DNA of 64,000 nt, taken from Syntrophaceae bacterium UBA6078. Its GTDB lineage: Bacteria > Desulfobacterota > Syntrophia > Syntrophales > UBA2210. The stretch is from assembly GCA_002428735.1 (NCBI GenBank), contig DIXO01000059.1:62001-126000 (forward strand), written 5' to 3'. The number at the start of each line of letters is the position of its first letter. Position 1 is the stretch's first letter. A program made the position numbers and the translations under genes. Of this stretch, positions 51,189-60,300 are shown one piece after another. Under the pieces are notes generated by a model that did not search any database, was not told the origin of the DNA, and worked only from the letters and a program-made list of their open reading frames with translations.

Positions 51189-52811
51189 ATGGACAAGAGG
51201 ACATTGCTCGCTGTTGTCCTGTCGTTAGCATTGTTGGTGGGATATCAGTATTTCTTTCCCCAATCCAAGCCCGTTAAGCCGGTTCAGCCCGCTCAGGATA
51301 CCAGAGAGGCGGATGTGGGGGGGCAGATAAGCGTCGGTAACAAGGCCGTTCCACAAGCGCCGATCATTGAGCATCAGAAATCACTGGTCCAGCACGATGA
51401 AGGGACGGGCAATGATATTACAGTAGACGGTCCCCTCTATACGGCCATATTCAATTCTCGCGGTGCGGGGCTGAAATCCTTCAAACTGAAGAATTATCGA
51501 AATGATATCGATAAAGATTCGGCGTTGGTAGAAATGGTTAACATCGAAAAAAGCACCCTCTATCCATTCTCTTCAACATTTCCCGAATCCAGTATCAATA
51601 TGCCGGCCGATGTCCTCTATGAAGCAAGCGCCGACTCGATCGCCTTCTCCGAAACCACAGAAAAGAAGGATTTGATTTTTTCCTGGACATACCCGGAAAC
51701 AATCAGGGTGGATAAGATTTATACCTTTTATCCTGATACATATTCCTTTGATCTGGAGGTCAGAGTGACCAACCTGTCGGGGAACAGCATCAGGCAGCAG
51801 GCCCTTCTAACCTGGATTCAGCAGGTTGATCCTGAAGACAAAGGAAGCAAATACAGTCATGAGGGTCCTATCTCATATGTAAAAAACGAGACCGTCACAG
51901 AAAAGGTCAAAAAACTGGGGGAGAAAAAGTTCACTGGTCCGGATGTGTCGTGGGGAGGATTCGAGACGAAATACTTCATCGCGGCCATGATACCCGAGCA
52001 GCCCTCTCTTACCCGTTTTGTCGTCTCCAAGGATTCCGACAACACGGTATTTGCGGAACTTGAAGGCCCCAAAACGATCATCACTCCCGGACAGCCAGGC
52101 GCCTTCAGGTACACCCTCTATCTGGGCCCCAAAGAATACGACATGCTGCAGGCGCAGAATGTCGGTCTTGAACAGTCCATCGAATTCGGCTCGTGGGTAA
52201 AGTGGCTGGCCCTGCCGCTTCTCAAGGCGCTCAAATGGATATATACCGTTATCCCCAATTACGGGGTCGCGATCATTATCCTCACCATTCTGGTCAAGAT
52301 CATTTTCTGGCCACTCGGGAATATGAGCTATCGGTCCATGAAAGGGATGCAGAAATTGCAGCCCCAGATGAAGGCGCTTCAGGAAAAATACAAAGACGAC
52401 AAGGCCAGACTGCAGCAGGAAACCATGGCCCTGTACCGGGCGAACAAGGTAAATCCGATGAGCGGGTGTCTCCCTATGCTGATTCAACTTCCCGTATTTT
52501 TCGGTCTGTACCGGGCTCTGCTCTACTCCATCGAGTTACGTCATGCGCCATTCCTTTTCTGGATACAGGATCTGTCGGCCAAGGATCCCTATTACATAAC
52601 CCCCATCATCATGGGTGCAACCATGTTCCTCCAGCAGAAGATGACCCCGGCACCAGGAGGAAATGAAATGCAGGCAAAATTGATGCTGTGGATGCCTGTT
52701 ATTTTTACATTTCTCTTCCTCAATTTCCCGTCCGGCCTGGTCATTTACTGGTTATTCAACAATATTCTCAGTATCGGTCAGCAGTACTACATCAACAAGC
52801 GGAACTCCTGA
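51189..52811 (+). CDS. yidC: membrane protein insertase YidC
   Basis: 540 residues, the long Gram-negative form. First helix TLLAVVLSLALLVGYQYF at the start, then a large periplasmic P1 domain (about 30-330) and a C-terminal insertase core (VAIIILTILVKIIFWPLGNMSYRSMKGMQKLQPQMKALQEKYKDDKARL, and MSGCLPMLIQLPVFFGLYRALLYSIELR). Inserts membrane proteins alone or with Sec. A GGAGG precedes the start. Confidence 0.96.
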   Translation: MDKRTLLAVVLSLALLVGYQYFFPQSKPVKPVQPAQDTREADVGGQISVGNKAVPQAPIIEHQKSLVQHDEGTGNDITVDGPLYTAIFNSRGAGLKSFKLKNYRNDIDKDSALVEMVNIEKSTLYPFSSTFPESSINMPADVLYEASADSIAFSETTEKKDLIFSWTYPETIRVDKIYTFYPDTYSFDLEVRVTNLSGNSIRQQALLTWIQQVDPEDKGSKYSHEGPISYVKNETVTEKVKKLGEKKFTGPDVSWGGFETKYFIAAMIPEQPSLTRFVVSKDSDNTVFAELEGPKTIITPGQPGAFRYTLYLGPKEYDMLQAQNVGLEQSIEFGSWVKWLALPLLKALKWIYTVIPNYGVAIIILTILVKIIFWPLGNMSYRSMKGMQKLQPQMKALQEKYKDDKARLQQETMALYRANKVNPMSGCLPMLIQLPVFFGLYRALLYSIELRHAPFLFWIQDLSAKDPYYITPIIMGATMFLQQKMTPAPGGNEMQAKLMLWMPVIFTFLFLNFPSGLVIYWLFNNILSIGQQYYINKRNS

Positions 52812-52826
52812 CACAAGGTAACAGAG

Positions 52827-53534
52827 ATGGAAGATGTGCTCGAAATAGAAGGAAAAACCATAGACGAAGCCATTCAAAAGGCATGTGATACGTTCCATGT
52901 CCCGCGAGAGAAGCTTACTATCGAGATACTGTCGGAAGGCTCCACAGGTCTTTTGGGAATCTTGGGAGCAAAAACGGCACGTATCCGGGCACGTATCCTG
53001 TCAATTGACATCGGTCCTGAGACACCAGCGAAGGAAGGACCACCAGCGAGTGTTCCCTATGATGAAGAAGCCGCCATCACGGCAAAGGCTTTTGTTGAGG
53101 GAATGCTCGTGCGGATCGGAGTTGACTTTCCTGTTACGGTTGAACCAGACGGAGAAGACGCTCTCATCGTAAACATTCACGGTGACGGGGGCGGTCTGCT
53201 CATTGGGAAGGGAGGACACACCCTTGACGCCATACAGTACCTTACGAACAAGGTCCTGAACAAAAACGGAAGCAGCCGAAGGAGAATCTTCCTGGATACG
53301 GAAAATTACCGGCAGAAGAGGGAAGAGGGCCTGAAGGCCCTCGCCGAAAAACTGGGGGAAAAAGCCAAAAGAACGAAGAAACCCGTGACGGTTAATCCCA
53401 TGGCTGCCCACGAGCGCAGAATCGTACACATGACGCTGCAAAACGACGAAGACCTTGTTACACACAGCCGCGGAGAAGGACCGTTCAGAAAAATTATCAT
53501 TGTCCCTCGCAAAGGTGGAAAGACGAAAGTCTGA
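52827..53534 (+). CDS. jag: RNA-binding protein KhpB/Jag
   Basis: 235 residues in three domains: Jag-N (EIEGKTIDEAIQKACDTFHVPREKLTIEILSEGSTGLLGILGAKTA), a KH domain (VNIHGDGGGLLIGKGGHTLDAIQYL, with the GxxG loop) and an R3H domain (NPMAAHERRIVHMTLQNDEDLVTHSRGEGPFRKIII). Binds RNA and, in some bacteria, links membrane-protein insertion to cell division. It directly follows yidC, as usual. Confidence 0.93.
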   Translation: MEDVLEIEGKTIDEAIQKACDTFHVPREKLTIEILSEGSTGLLGILGAKTARIRARILSIDIGPETPAKEGPPASVPYDEEAAITAKAFVEGMLVRIGVDFPVTVEPDGEDALIVNIHGDGGGLLIGKGGHTLDAIQYLTNKVLNKNGSSRRRIFLDTENYRQKREEGLKALAEKLGEKAKRTKKPVTVNPMAAHERRIVHMTLQNDEDLVTHSRGEGPFRKIIIVPRKGGKTKV

Positions 53535-53559
53535 TTCAGACTGCCGGAATGAATGCCCC

Positions 53560-54942
53560 ATGCTGGCACACGACGACACAATAGCGGCAATAGCCACGCC
53601 TCCCGGTGTCGGAGGGATCGGCATTGTGAGGGTGAGCGGTCCTGATGCCGAGAAACTCTGCCGCACTCTTTTCAGATCACCGACCGTTTCGGCCCCACTG
53701 AAAAGCCACCACCTCTACCATGGCGATATCATATCACCCGAAACAGGCAGCGTCATCGATGAAGTGCTGATTACCCTCATGCGGGAACCTCATTCCTACA
53801 CGGGGGAAGATGTCCTGGAAATACACTGCCACGGGGGGCGGCTTATCGTTCAGGCCGTTCTGAACGAAGTCATTCGAGCGGGAGCCCGCCCGGCAGAGCG
53901 GGGGGAATTTACCCGGCGAGCCTACCTCAATGGCCGCATGGACCTCACCCAGGCGGAATCGGTCATGGACCTGATTACCGCGCGAACGAACCGAGGCCGT
54001 GCCCTCGCCCTCTCCGGGGTTAAGGGCGATTTATCGAAGAAACTCAGCTTCCTGCGCACAACTCTGATAGAGTTATTATCCTCTCTTGAGTCAGAAATAG
54101 ACTTCGATTCAGAAGACATATCTCACCGGTATGATGCCGTCACATCTGACAACATAGGCGATATTATCAACCGCATTGATCACCTCCTCGCAACCTACCG
54201 GGAGGGAAGACTGGTGAGAGACGGGCTCACTGTGGTAATCACGGGACGGCCCAATGTTGGAAAATCAAGCCTTCTCAACACACTCCTCGGCGAGCGGCGC
54301 GCCATTGTCACCTCCATTGCGGGGACCACTCGAGATTTTATCGAAGAGGACATCAGCATCGAGGGAATCCCTGTCACGCTGACCGATACAGCCGGGATAA
54401 GAAAATCATCGGAGCCAATAGAAAAGGAAGGCATCGCATTTGTATGGGAAAAAATCCTTGCTGCAGATATCGTTATTATTCTTATCGACGGGAGCGTCAC
54501 TCTGACAGAGGATGATCTCGAAATTATCGACAGAAACAGGAGCAAACAGATACTATTGGTTGTCAATAAGTCTGATCTCCCTCACCAGATAGATCGGTGC
54601 CGGTTAAAGAAACTCGTCCCCGGCGTGGAACCCCTCTGGATATCGGCGAAATACGGTGATGGTATTCCCGAGCTAAAAAAGAGAATTGTCGCAACGGCGA
54701 CGGGAAGCGGGGACAATACGGAATCGGATGTCACTCTGACTAATCTCCGCCACAAGAGCGCCCTCGAAAAAACAGCGGCATCCCTTAAAGAGGCACAGGC
54801 CAGCCTCGCAAGCGGGAATTCCCCGGAACTGGCCGCCTTTGCTCTGAAAGAGGCCCTCAATCATCTGGCCGATATCGTTGGAGAAACAACGGCCGGGGAT
54901 GTGCTGAACACGATTTTTGCACGATTCTGCGTCGGAAAATAA
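53560..54942 (+). CDS. mnmE: tRNA modification GTPase MnmE
   Basis: 460 residues from the ATG at 53560; the frame extends into the jag gene, but the family begins DDTIAAIATPPGVGGIGIVRVSG. GTPase motifs: G1 GRPNVGKSS, G3 DTAGIR, G4 NKSD. It ends in CVGK, the catalytic C-x-G-K tail. With MnmG it builds the 5-carboxymethylaminomethyl group on wobble U34. Last gene of the block. Confidence 0.95.
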   Translation: MLAHDDTIAAIATPPGVGGIGIVRVSGPDAEKLCRTLFRSPTVSAPLKSHHLYHGDIISPETGSVIDEVLITLMREPHSYTGEDVLEIHCHGGRLIVQAVLNEVIRAGARPAERGEFTRRAYLNGRMDLTQAESVMDLITARTNRGRALALSGVKGDLSKKLSFLRTTLIELLSSLESEIDFDSEDISHRYDAVTSDNIGDIINRIDHLLATYREGRLVRDGLTVVITGRPNVGKSSLLNTLLGERRAIVTSIAGTTRDFIEEDISIEGIPVTLTDTAGIRKSSEPIEKEGIAFVWEKILAADIVIILIDGSVTLTEDDLEIIDRNRSKQILLVVNKSDLPHQIDRCRLKKLVPGVEPLWISAKYGDGIPELKKRIVATATGSGDNTESDVTLTNLRHKSALEKTAASLKEAQASLASGNSPELAAFALKEALNHLADIVGETTAGDVLNTIFARFCVGK

Positions 54943-54987
54943 AGGGAATGTATTGCCTGTATAGAAATGGAAAGGTATGGCTATCGC

Positions 54988-55326
54988 ATGGAAGAATACA
55001 TGCACCAAGACCTGACTGAGGAAATCCAATCCATCTCAGGGTACTATCAGTATCTCGAGGAAGGGACGCTCTCATTCAACGGACGGGATGTTCTTTATCT
55101 GGTAGGGGTGGGGGTTGTCGACAACTCGTGCTGTGGAGCGGGGTGTTTGCCCTTTGTCAGGGTTCCCGGATACATCGTTTCATGGAAGCAGAGGACCGAT
55201 CCAGCAGGACGCCCTATCAGCACGGTTGAGCCAATAACACAGGAAACTGATCAAAGAGCGATACAGAAACTAATCGCCAGTACGTACCCGGGTTCACAGG
55301 TCAACTTCTCGCCCTCCCGACGGTGA
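54988..55326 (+). CDS. small conserved Cys-containing protein
   Basis: 112 residues from the ATG at 54988, where AAAGGT stands before it. The core GRDVLYLVGVGVVDNSCCGAGCLPFVRVPGYIVSWK has a CCGAGC cluster that could bind metal or form disulfides. I have seen the pattern V-x-x-SCCG-x-G in deltaproteobacterial hypothetical proteins but recall no function. It starts 45 bp after mnmE; whether it belongs to that operon is unclear. Confidence 0.7.
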   Translation: MEEYMHQDLTEEIQSISGYYQYLEEGTLSFNGRDVLYLVGVGVVDNSCCGAGCLPFVRVPGYIVSWKQRTDPAGRPISTVEPITQETDQRAIQKLIASTYPGSQVNFSPSRR

Positions 55327-55483
55327 TTTTGCACGAATTAACCCCTTAAGAACTCTTAGTCTCCATTACAGCACTTACATCAAAAGAGAGTAAGCCTATC
55401 TCGATCAAGAGACGTGTTTGCTTTTTGTGAATTCGTATCTCACCGCCATGCCCGCATGTGGGCACCCGATGGATAAAGAAGAT

Positions 55484-55552
55484 GGAGGGATCCTTATACT
55501 CGCTCCCCCTTCGCGGTGCCACCTCACACGGGGATGCATCTCGATCCCCGTG
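55484..55552 (-). promoter_or_regulatory. T-box-like sequence and hairpins after glnK
   Basis: On the minus strand, directly after the glnK stop: a nine-pair hairpin (CACGGGGAT with ATCCCCGTG, 55552-55527), then GGTGGCACCGCG (55523-55512), identical to the T-box antiterminator core, then a GGGGGA/TCCCTCC hairpin (55509-55484) followed by ATCTTCTTT. No aminoacylation-type Stem I can fit upstream, and no minus-strand gene follows, so a working T-box is unlikely. At minimum it is probably the glnK transcript end. Confidence 0.35.
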
Positions 55553-55555
55553 CGA

Positions 55556-55897
55556 TCAGTTGATCGCCACGCTGCCGCGCTCGCCGGAACCCACCCGTAC
55601 GACGTCCTGAAGGTCGAGAACAAAGATCTTTCCATCCCCGATCTGTCCCGTGTGAGCCGCCTTCTTGATGGTATCGATCGTCCGGTTGACGAAGTCTTCA
55701 TTGACCGCTATCTCGAACTTGACCTTTTTCAGGAGGCCGCCGCTCTCTTTCGCGCCGCGGTAAATCTGGGTGCGCCCTTTTTGTCTTCCCTGGCCGAGTA
55801 CCGTTGATACGGTCATCAGGTGCACCTCCTCCTCTTCGAGTGCCTTCTTGACTTCCTCCAGCTTGTGGGGCTGCACAATCGCGATAATATATTTCAT
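55556..55897 (-). CDS. glnK: nitrogen regulatory protein PII (GlnK-type)
   Basis: 113 residues from the ATG at 55897 with AGGAGG eight bases before it. KYIIAIVQPHKLEEVKKAL starts the PII fold; GQGRQKGRTQIYRGAK is the T-loop and HTGQIGDGKIFV the B-loop that binds ATP/ADP. Position 51, which is Tyr (uridylylated) in E. coli, is Glu here, so control by uridylylation is not expected; ATP/ADP/2-oxoglutarate binding would be the signal. It follows amtB by 12 bp and should block AmtB when nitrogen is plentiful. Confidence 0.94.
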   Translation of the reverse strand: MKYIIAIVQPHKLEEVKKALEEEEVHLMTVSTVLGQGRQKGRTQIYRGAKESGGLLKKVKFEIAVNEDFVNRTIDTIKKAAHTGQIGDGKIFVLDLQDVVRVGSGERGSVAIN

Positions 55898-55909
55898 GGC
55901 CAATTCCTC

Positions 55910-57142
55910 CTATTCGAGAATGGTGTACGCAGATTCGTTGTGCTGGGTCAGATCGAGGCCGATCAGTTCGCTCTGTTTATCAACGCGCATCCCCACCAGC
56001 AGATCGACAACCTTGTACAAAATTCCGGTAACAATCAGGGCGTAGGCGATGCAGACAATCATATAGAAGATCTGGACCAGGAACAATTTCGCGTTCCCCA
56101 TAAGCAGGCCGTCCGCTCCCGCCGGGTTGATCGCCGTCGCAGCGAAGAGACCGGTGGCGAGCGTTCCCCAGATACCACCTATTCCGTGGACACCGAAGAC
56201 ATCGAGCGAATCGTCGTACCCCAGAAGGGGTTTGAGCCGGGCTACCGCGAAATAGCAACCGATCCCTGCGATCAGTCCGATCGGTATCGCGGAGAGGGCG
56301 CTGACAAAGCCGCAGGCGGGGGTGATAGCGACCAGGCCCGCGACGACGCCGCTGACGATGCCGAGAACGGTGGGCGCGCCGTCCATCTTCCACTCCATGA
56401 AGGCCCACGCCATACCTGCCGCCGCAGCCGCCGTGTTGGTGGTGACGAAGGCGTTCGCGGCAAGTCCTCCCGCTTCAAGGGCGCTCCCCGCGTTGAAGCC
56501 GAACCAGCCGATCCACAGGAGCGCTCCCCCCAGAAAGGTGATCGGGAGGTTATGGGGAGCGAAGGCCTGTTTCGCATACCCCACCCGTTTCCCGATCAGG
56601 ATGGCCAGCAGCAGAGCGGAAACACCAGAACTGACATGGACGACAATTCCGCCCGCGAAATCGAGGGCTCCGATGCTCCCCAGCCAGCCGCCTGCTCCCC
56701 ATACCCAGTGCGCTATGGGATCATAGACGAAGGTCGACCACAGGAGCGTGAAGAGGACAAGGGCGGAGAACTTCACCCGCTCGGCGAAGGCGCCCACCAT
56801 CAGGGCCGGGGTAATAATGGCGAACATACCCTGGAACATCATGAAGGCAAGATGGGGCACCGTCCCGGCGTACGTCGAACTGGGTTCCTGCCCCACCCCT
56901 CTGAGGCCGATCCACTCCAAATTCCCAATAATGCCATGCCCCGCGTCAGGGCCGAAGGAAAGTGAGTAGCCGAACAGAACCCACTGCAGGCTTACCAGAC
57001 AGATGATGGCGAAGCACTGAGTCAGAATGGAAAGGATATTCTTCCTCCTCGCCATTCCTCCGTAAAAGAAAGCCACCCCGGGCGTCATAATAAATACCAA
57101 AGCGGTACACATCAGTATCCATGCCGTATCTCCCGTGTTCAT
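55910..57142 (-). CDS. amtB: ammonium transporter
   Basis: 410 residues from the ATG at 57142 with GGAGGT before it; the frame's longer version to 57226 is not supported. About eleven membrane helices. GDTAWILMCTALVFIMTPGVAFFYGGMARRKN is the family start; DFAGGIVVHVSSGVSALLLA and FGVHGIGGIWGTLATGLF hold the paired pore His. Takes up ammonium at low concentration. First gene of the leftward amtB-glnK operon; a sigma-54 promoter lies at 57188-57203. Confidence 0.95.
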   Translation of the reverse strand: MNTGDTAWILMCTALVFIMTPGVAFFYGGMARRKNILSILTQCFAIICLVSLQWVLFGYSLSFGPDAGHGIIGNLEWIGLRGVGQEPSSTYAGTVPHLAFMMFQGMFAIITPALMVGAFAERVKFSALVLFTLLWSTFVYDPIAHWVWGAGGWLGSIGALDFAGGIVVHVSSGVSALLLAILIGKRVGYAKQAFAPHNLPITFLGGALLWIGWFGFNAGSALEAGGLAANAFVTTNTAAAAAGMAWAFMEWKMDGAPTVLGIVSGVVAGLVAITPACGFVSALSAIPIGLIAGIGCYFAVARLKPLLGYDDSLDVFGVHGIGGIWGTLATGLFAATAINPAGADGLLMGNAKLFLVQIFYMIVCIAYALIVTGILYKVVDLLVGMRVDKQSELIGLDLTQHNESAYTILE

Positions 57143-57187
57143 CCCTTGTACCTCCAAACATGTATGATGTGAGACATCATCGAGTTT

Positions 57188-57203
57188 TGCAATTACGATG
57201 CCA
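57188..57203 (-). promoter_or_regulatory. sigma-54 promoter of amtB-glnK
   Basis: On the minus strand TGGCATCG-TAAT-TGCA: invariant GG (57202-57201) and GC (57190-57189) with ten bases between, and good flanking bases in both halves. Transcription would start about 57177, giving a 35-base leader to amtB. Nitrogen-limited expression through NtrC is expected; no clear NtrC site was found. Confidence 0.8.
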
Positions 57204-57299
57204 ACCGGGTAGCTGGCATTAACCATATGATACTAAAGGTGTATTTAAGAGGACGGGTTTCTGGAAATCGTACAGCGCGGTGCCGGAGAACGGCTATAG

Positions 57300-57313
57300 C
57301 TACAATATTGTAG
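57300..57313. promoter_or_regulatory. 14-bp perfect palindrome between the divergent sigma-54 promoters
   Basis: CTACAAT-ATTGTAG reads the same on both strands. It lies seven bases upstream of the -24 box of the rightward promoter and about 95 bases upstream of the leftward one, a place where a dimeric regulator could act on either. Confidence 0.5.
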
Positions 57314-57320
57314 AATGAGC

Positions 57321-57336
57321 TGGCATTTGTTTTGCC
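57321..57336 (+). promoter_or_regulatory. sigma-54 promoter of the 57367 operon
   Basis: TGGCATT-TGTT-TTGCC: GG at 57322-57323 and GC at 57334-57335 with exactly ten bases between. Five of five core bases match at each half except the last -12 base. The expected start is near 57347, 20 bases before the ATG at 57367. Confidence 0.75.
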
Positions 57337-57366
57337 GGGTAGAATAGAATATCAAAATCTGATATT

Positions 57367-60300
57367 ATGGGAAAAATATATATGGCCGATACGGTGACAG
57401 TGGAACCACGACATATGGATCAGGGTGCCTCAAGATTTCTGTTTGACAAAGAAGACCACGCGCTCCTGGTGATCGTCAACGAGGTCTTGGGCCGTGACCG
57501 GTCGCGCGGACATCTGAAAAATCTTCTCAATCCCTACCTGCATCCCCATGGAATCAAGGAAATGGCGGCGCCGAAAGAGCTGCGCATCGCCTATGCGGTT
57601 ATCCATCTCCTCAACTCTCTCGAAGTAGGGAAGGCGAAAGATCGTCTGGTGGCGCTCCGTTCCCTGCGGGAGGAGGTGCTGTACAGCTCCGAGAGTTTCC
57701 TTCGCAGGAACACGGCGAGGGTCCTGTTGCAGATCATGAAAAAACTGGTACAGGCCACGGGTGACTATCGCCGGCAATTGGAACTGGCTCATGATTTCCG
57801 CATGACCGCATCGGGGAAACCTCGCGTGGTGCGCGCACAGTTGCAACGGTATCACCTCCTTGAAATGCCGGAAGCATGGAATCAGATCGCTACCGACGAT
57901 CATGTCCACGATGTCAATACCAAGGGGCGAAAATCCCCGACTCATCTGATCATGGACGCCTGGATCAAGGGGATCAGAAGGCTGAAGGTCATCTATTATA
58001 ATTATGTAACCCCGCAGGTCGCCCGAGAACTTCTGGAGGCGGCCGCCATTATGGAAATGAGGGTCAGAATCGGCGTTGAGTTTTCGGCCAGATTTTACAA
58101 TCGGTATGTCCAGTTCATATGGGCCCCGCGCGGACTTATCGATGCTCAGGATTTTTTGAATTTTCTGCAGGACAGTGCCGTGGAATCCTTCATGACGGAA
58201 GGACGCCGGGTCTCGGAATATCAGCAGCGATATGTCATGACGGTTTTAGAACAGTTTAACGAACGGCACCGGCACGCCATACATCAAACCTATGGGTTTC
58301 TCCCTCCTTCCCTTGATCACGACGAATTTCTTTCTTTTGTGGGAGCCGGGCAGACCTCGCTCCTCCATCTGGCTGAATTTGCCTACACAAACATGCTGCC
58401 TGCCATGCGGGGCCATGTGGCGGACCTGTGGAAGAGGTGCGTCCACGCCGGCCCGGAAGAAGGTGAACGAATGAGAGCGGCTGTGGATGAATTCCACAGG
58501 CTGGATTCGGAAGCGATCGTGGAGCGCTACCTGCGTCCGGCACAGAATCCCTCTGTCCCGGACCCCCATGTGCCGTCAGATGGAGAGGATGTTCCGTGGC
58601 TTTTGACTCTTACCCCGCGCGATCTTCTCGAACGGCTGGGTCGTCTGAACACCGGGTACAGTATCACCCTTCCCCTCGGCGGGCTGAGCGTCGAGGATGT
58701 CATCGAACTCCTCTACGAATGCCATGGTCAGATCACCCATCTGGAAGTGTTCAATCTCAAGGATTACGTGACCGGCACGGTAGTCCATGACGCCGCAATC
58801 AACGATCTGCAGAGGGCCATCAATGAGGACGACGTCATCGCCCTGAAGCGCATCATCCGCGAAGGAATAGAAAACGTCAGCGGTGTTGCCCCCACCAGAG
58901 TGGAGGCACTGACGAAGATACTCCATGATATAGCCACGTTCCGATCATACTATGAGGGAACGCTCCTCAAAAGCCGCGTGGGGAGCGATTCAAGCAGTCG
59001 ATCGCACCGCCTGTACGGTATGGGGCTTGTCATACGCGATACCCTTCCCCGCAGGGCGCAGCGCGAAATACGGAAGGGATCCTCCTCCCGTCTGATTCTT
59101 CCGCTGCGCACCTCCGTCTATCTGCGCGCGAGTTACCTGCCGCGCCCGAGTGCCGGAAAGGCGGCAAGCACCCTGTACCGTTTTGCGTCACATTTTCCCG
59201 GCCTGCGCTTTATCGGAAAGAGACGTGTGGAGGAGTGGGAGATCGAACGGTATTCGACCACCCGTGTCGGTGTCGCCGGAAACGTCGTCGCCCTGGGAGG
59301 ACAGGACGAGGGGAACGCCCCGGGACTTTTTCCGGAGACTCAGGATGTCCGGGAAACCGGGTCCGCGCTGTCGTGGCGATATCTCAACAGCACCCTGAAA
59401 AACTGGCTCAAGGTGCTGACCGGTTTTGTCCCGGCCTTTCTCACCTTTTATCTGACCAAGGACTGGTGGCTCCTTGCATGGTTCGGGGCCGTTATCTGGT
59501 TCGGGATCACCGGGGCGCGCAATATCCTCCAATCCGTCCTGGGAAGCGGGGGTATCCGGCGGTCCCCTCTCTTGAAATGGAACGATTTTGTCAGATGGGA
59601 TCGTCTGACCGATTCCCTTCTCTTTACAGGGTTTTCCGTTCCTCTCCTTGATTACATCGTTAAAACGCTCCTTCTCGACAGGCTGCTCGGGATCACAACA
59701 GCGACCGGCCCTGTCCTTCTCTACACAGTCATCGCCCTGGCGAACGGATTGTACCTGACGGGACATAATATCTTTCGCGGGCTGCCTCGGGGCGCTGCCT
59801 TCGCGAATCTTTTCAGGACGGTCCTTTCCATCCCTCTCGCCCTTCTCTTCAATGCGGCCGCGGGAAGCGTGCTTATGATGGCGAATGTGCCGCATGTCGA
59901 AGTCATTCTCCAGAAGTGGGCGGCCATTATCTCCAAAGCCGCGTCCGACTGCGTTGCCGGCCTGATAGAAGGGACGGCCGACCGGTACCAGAACATCCTG
60001 ACCCGGATGTGGGATTACCGGAGCAAGCTGGCGCAGTTGTTCGGCACGTATGTGGAACTCGAACTGCTGTTGCCCGAGGCCGATGTCTGCTCCTTGATGG
60101 CAGCTCCCAAGAAATTTATACGCGTCGTCAGGGGAAAAGCACGTAACCTGGAAAAGGTGGAAATTATCAACGCCCTCGATCTCTTATACTTCTGGATGTA
60201 TCAGCCTCGCGCTGTGAGCGCGCTGCGCGCCGTGGCACGGAAGATGTCTGTCGATGAGCGCCGGATTTTCATCTGTTCCCAATTGGTCCTTGAACGGGAG

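Noticed and set aside
55820..56965. Plus-strand open frame (381 codons)
   Set aside because: Antisense of amtB; composition is unlike a protein.
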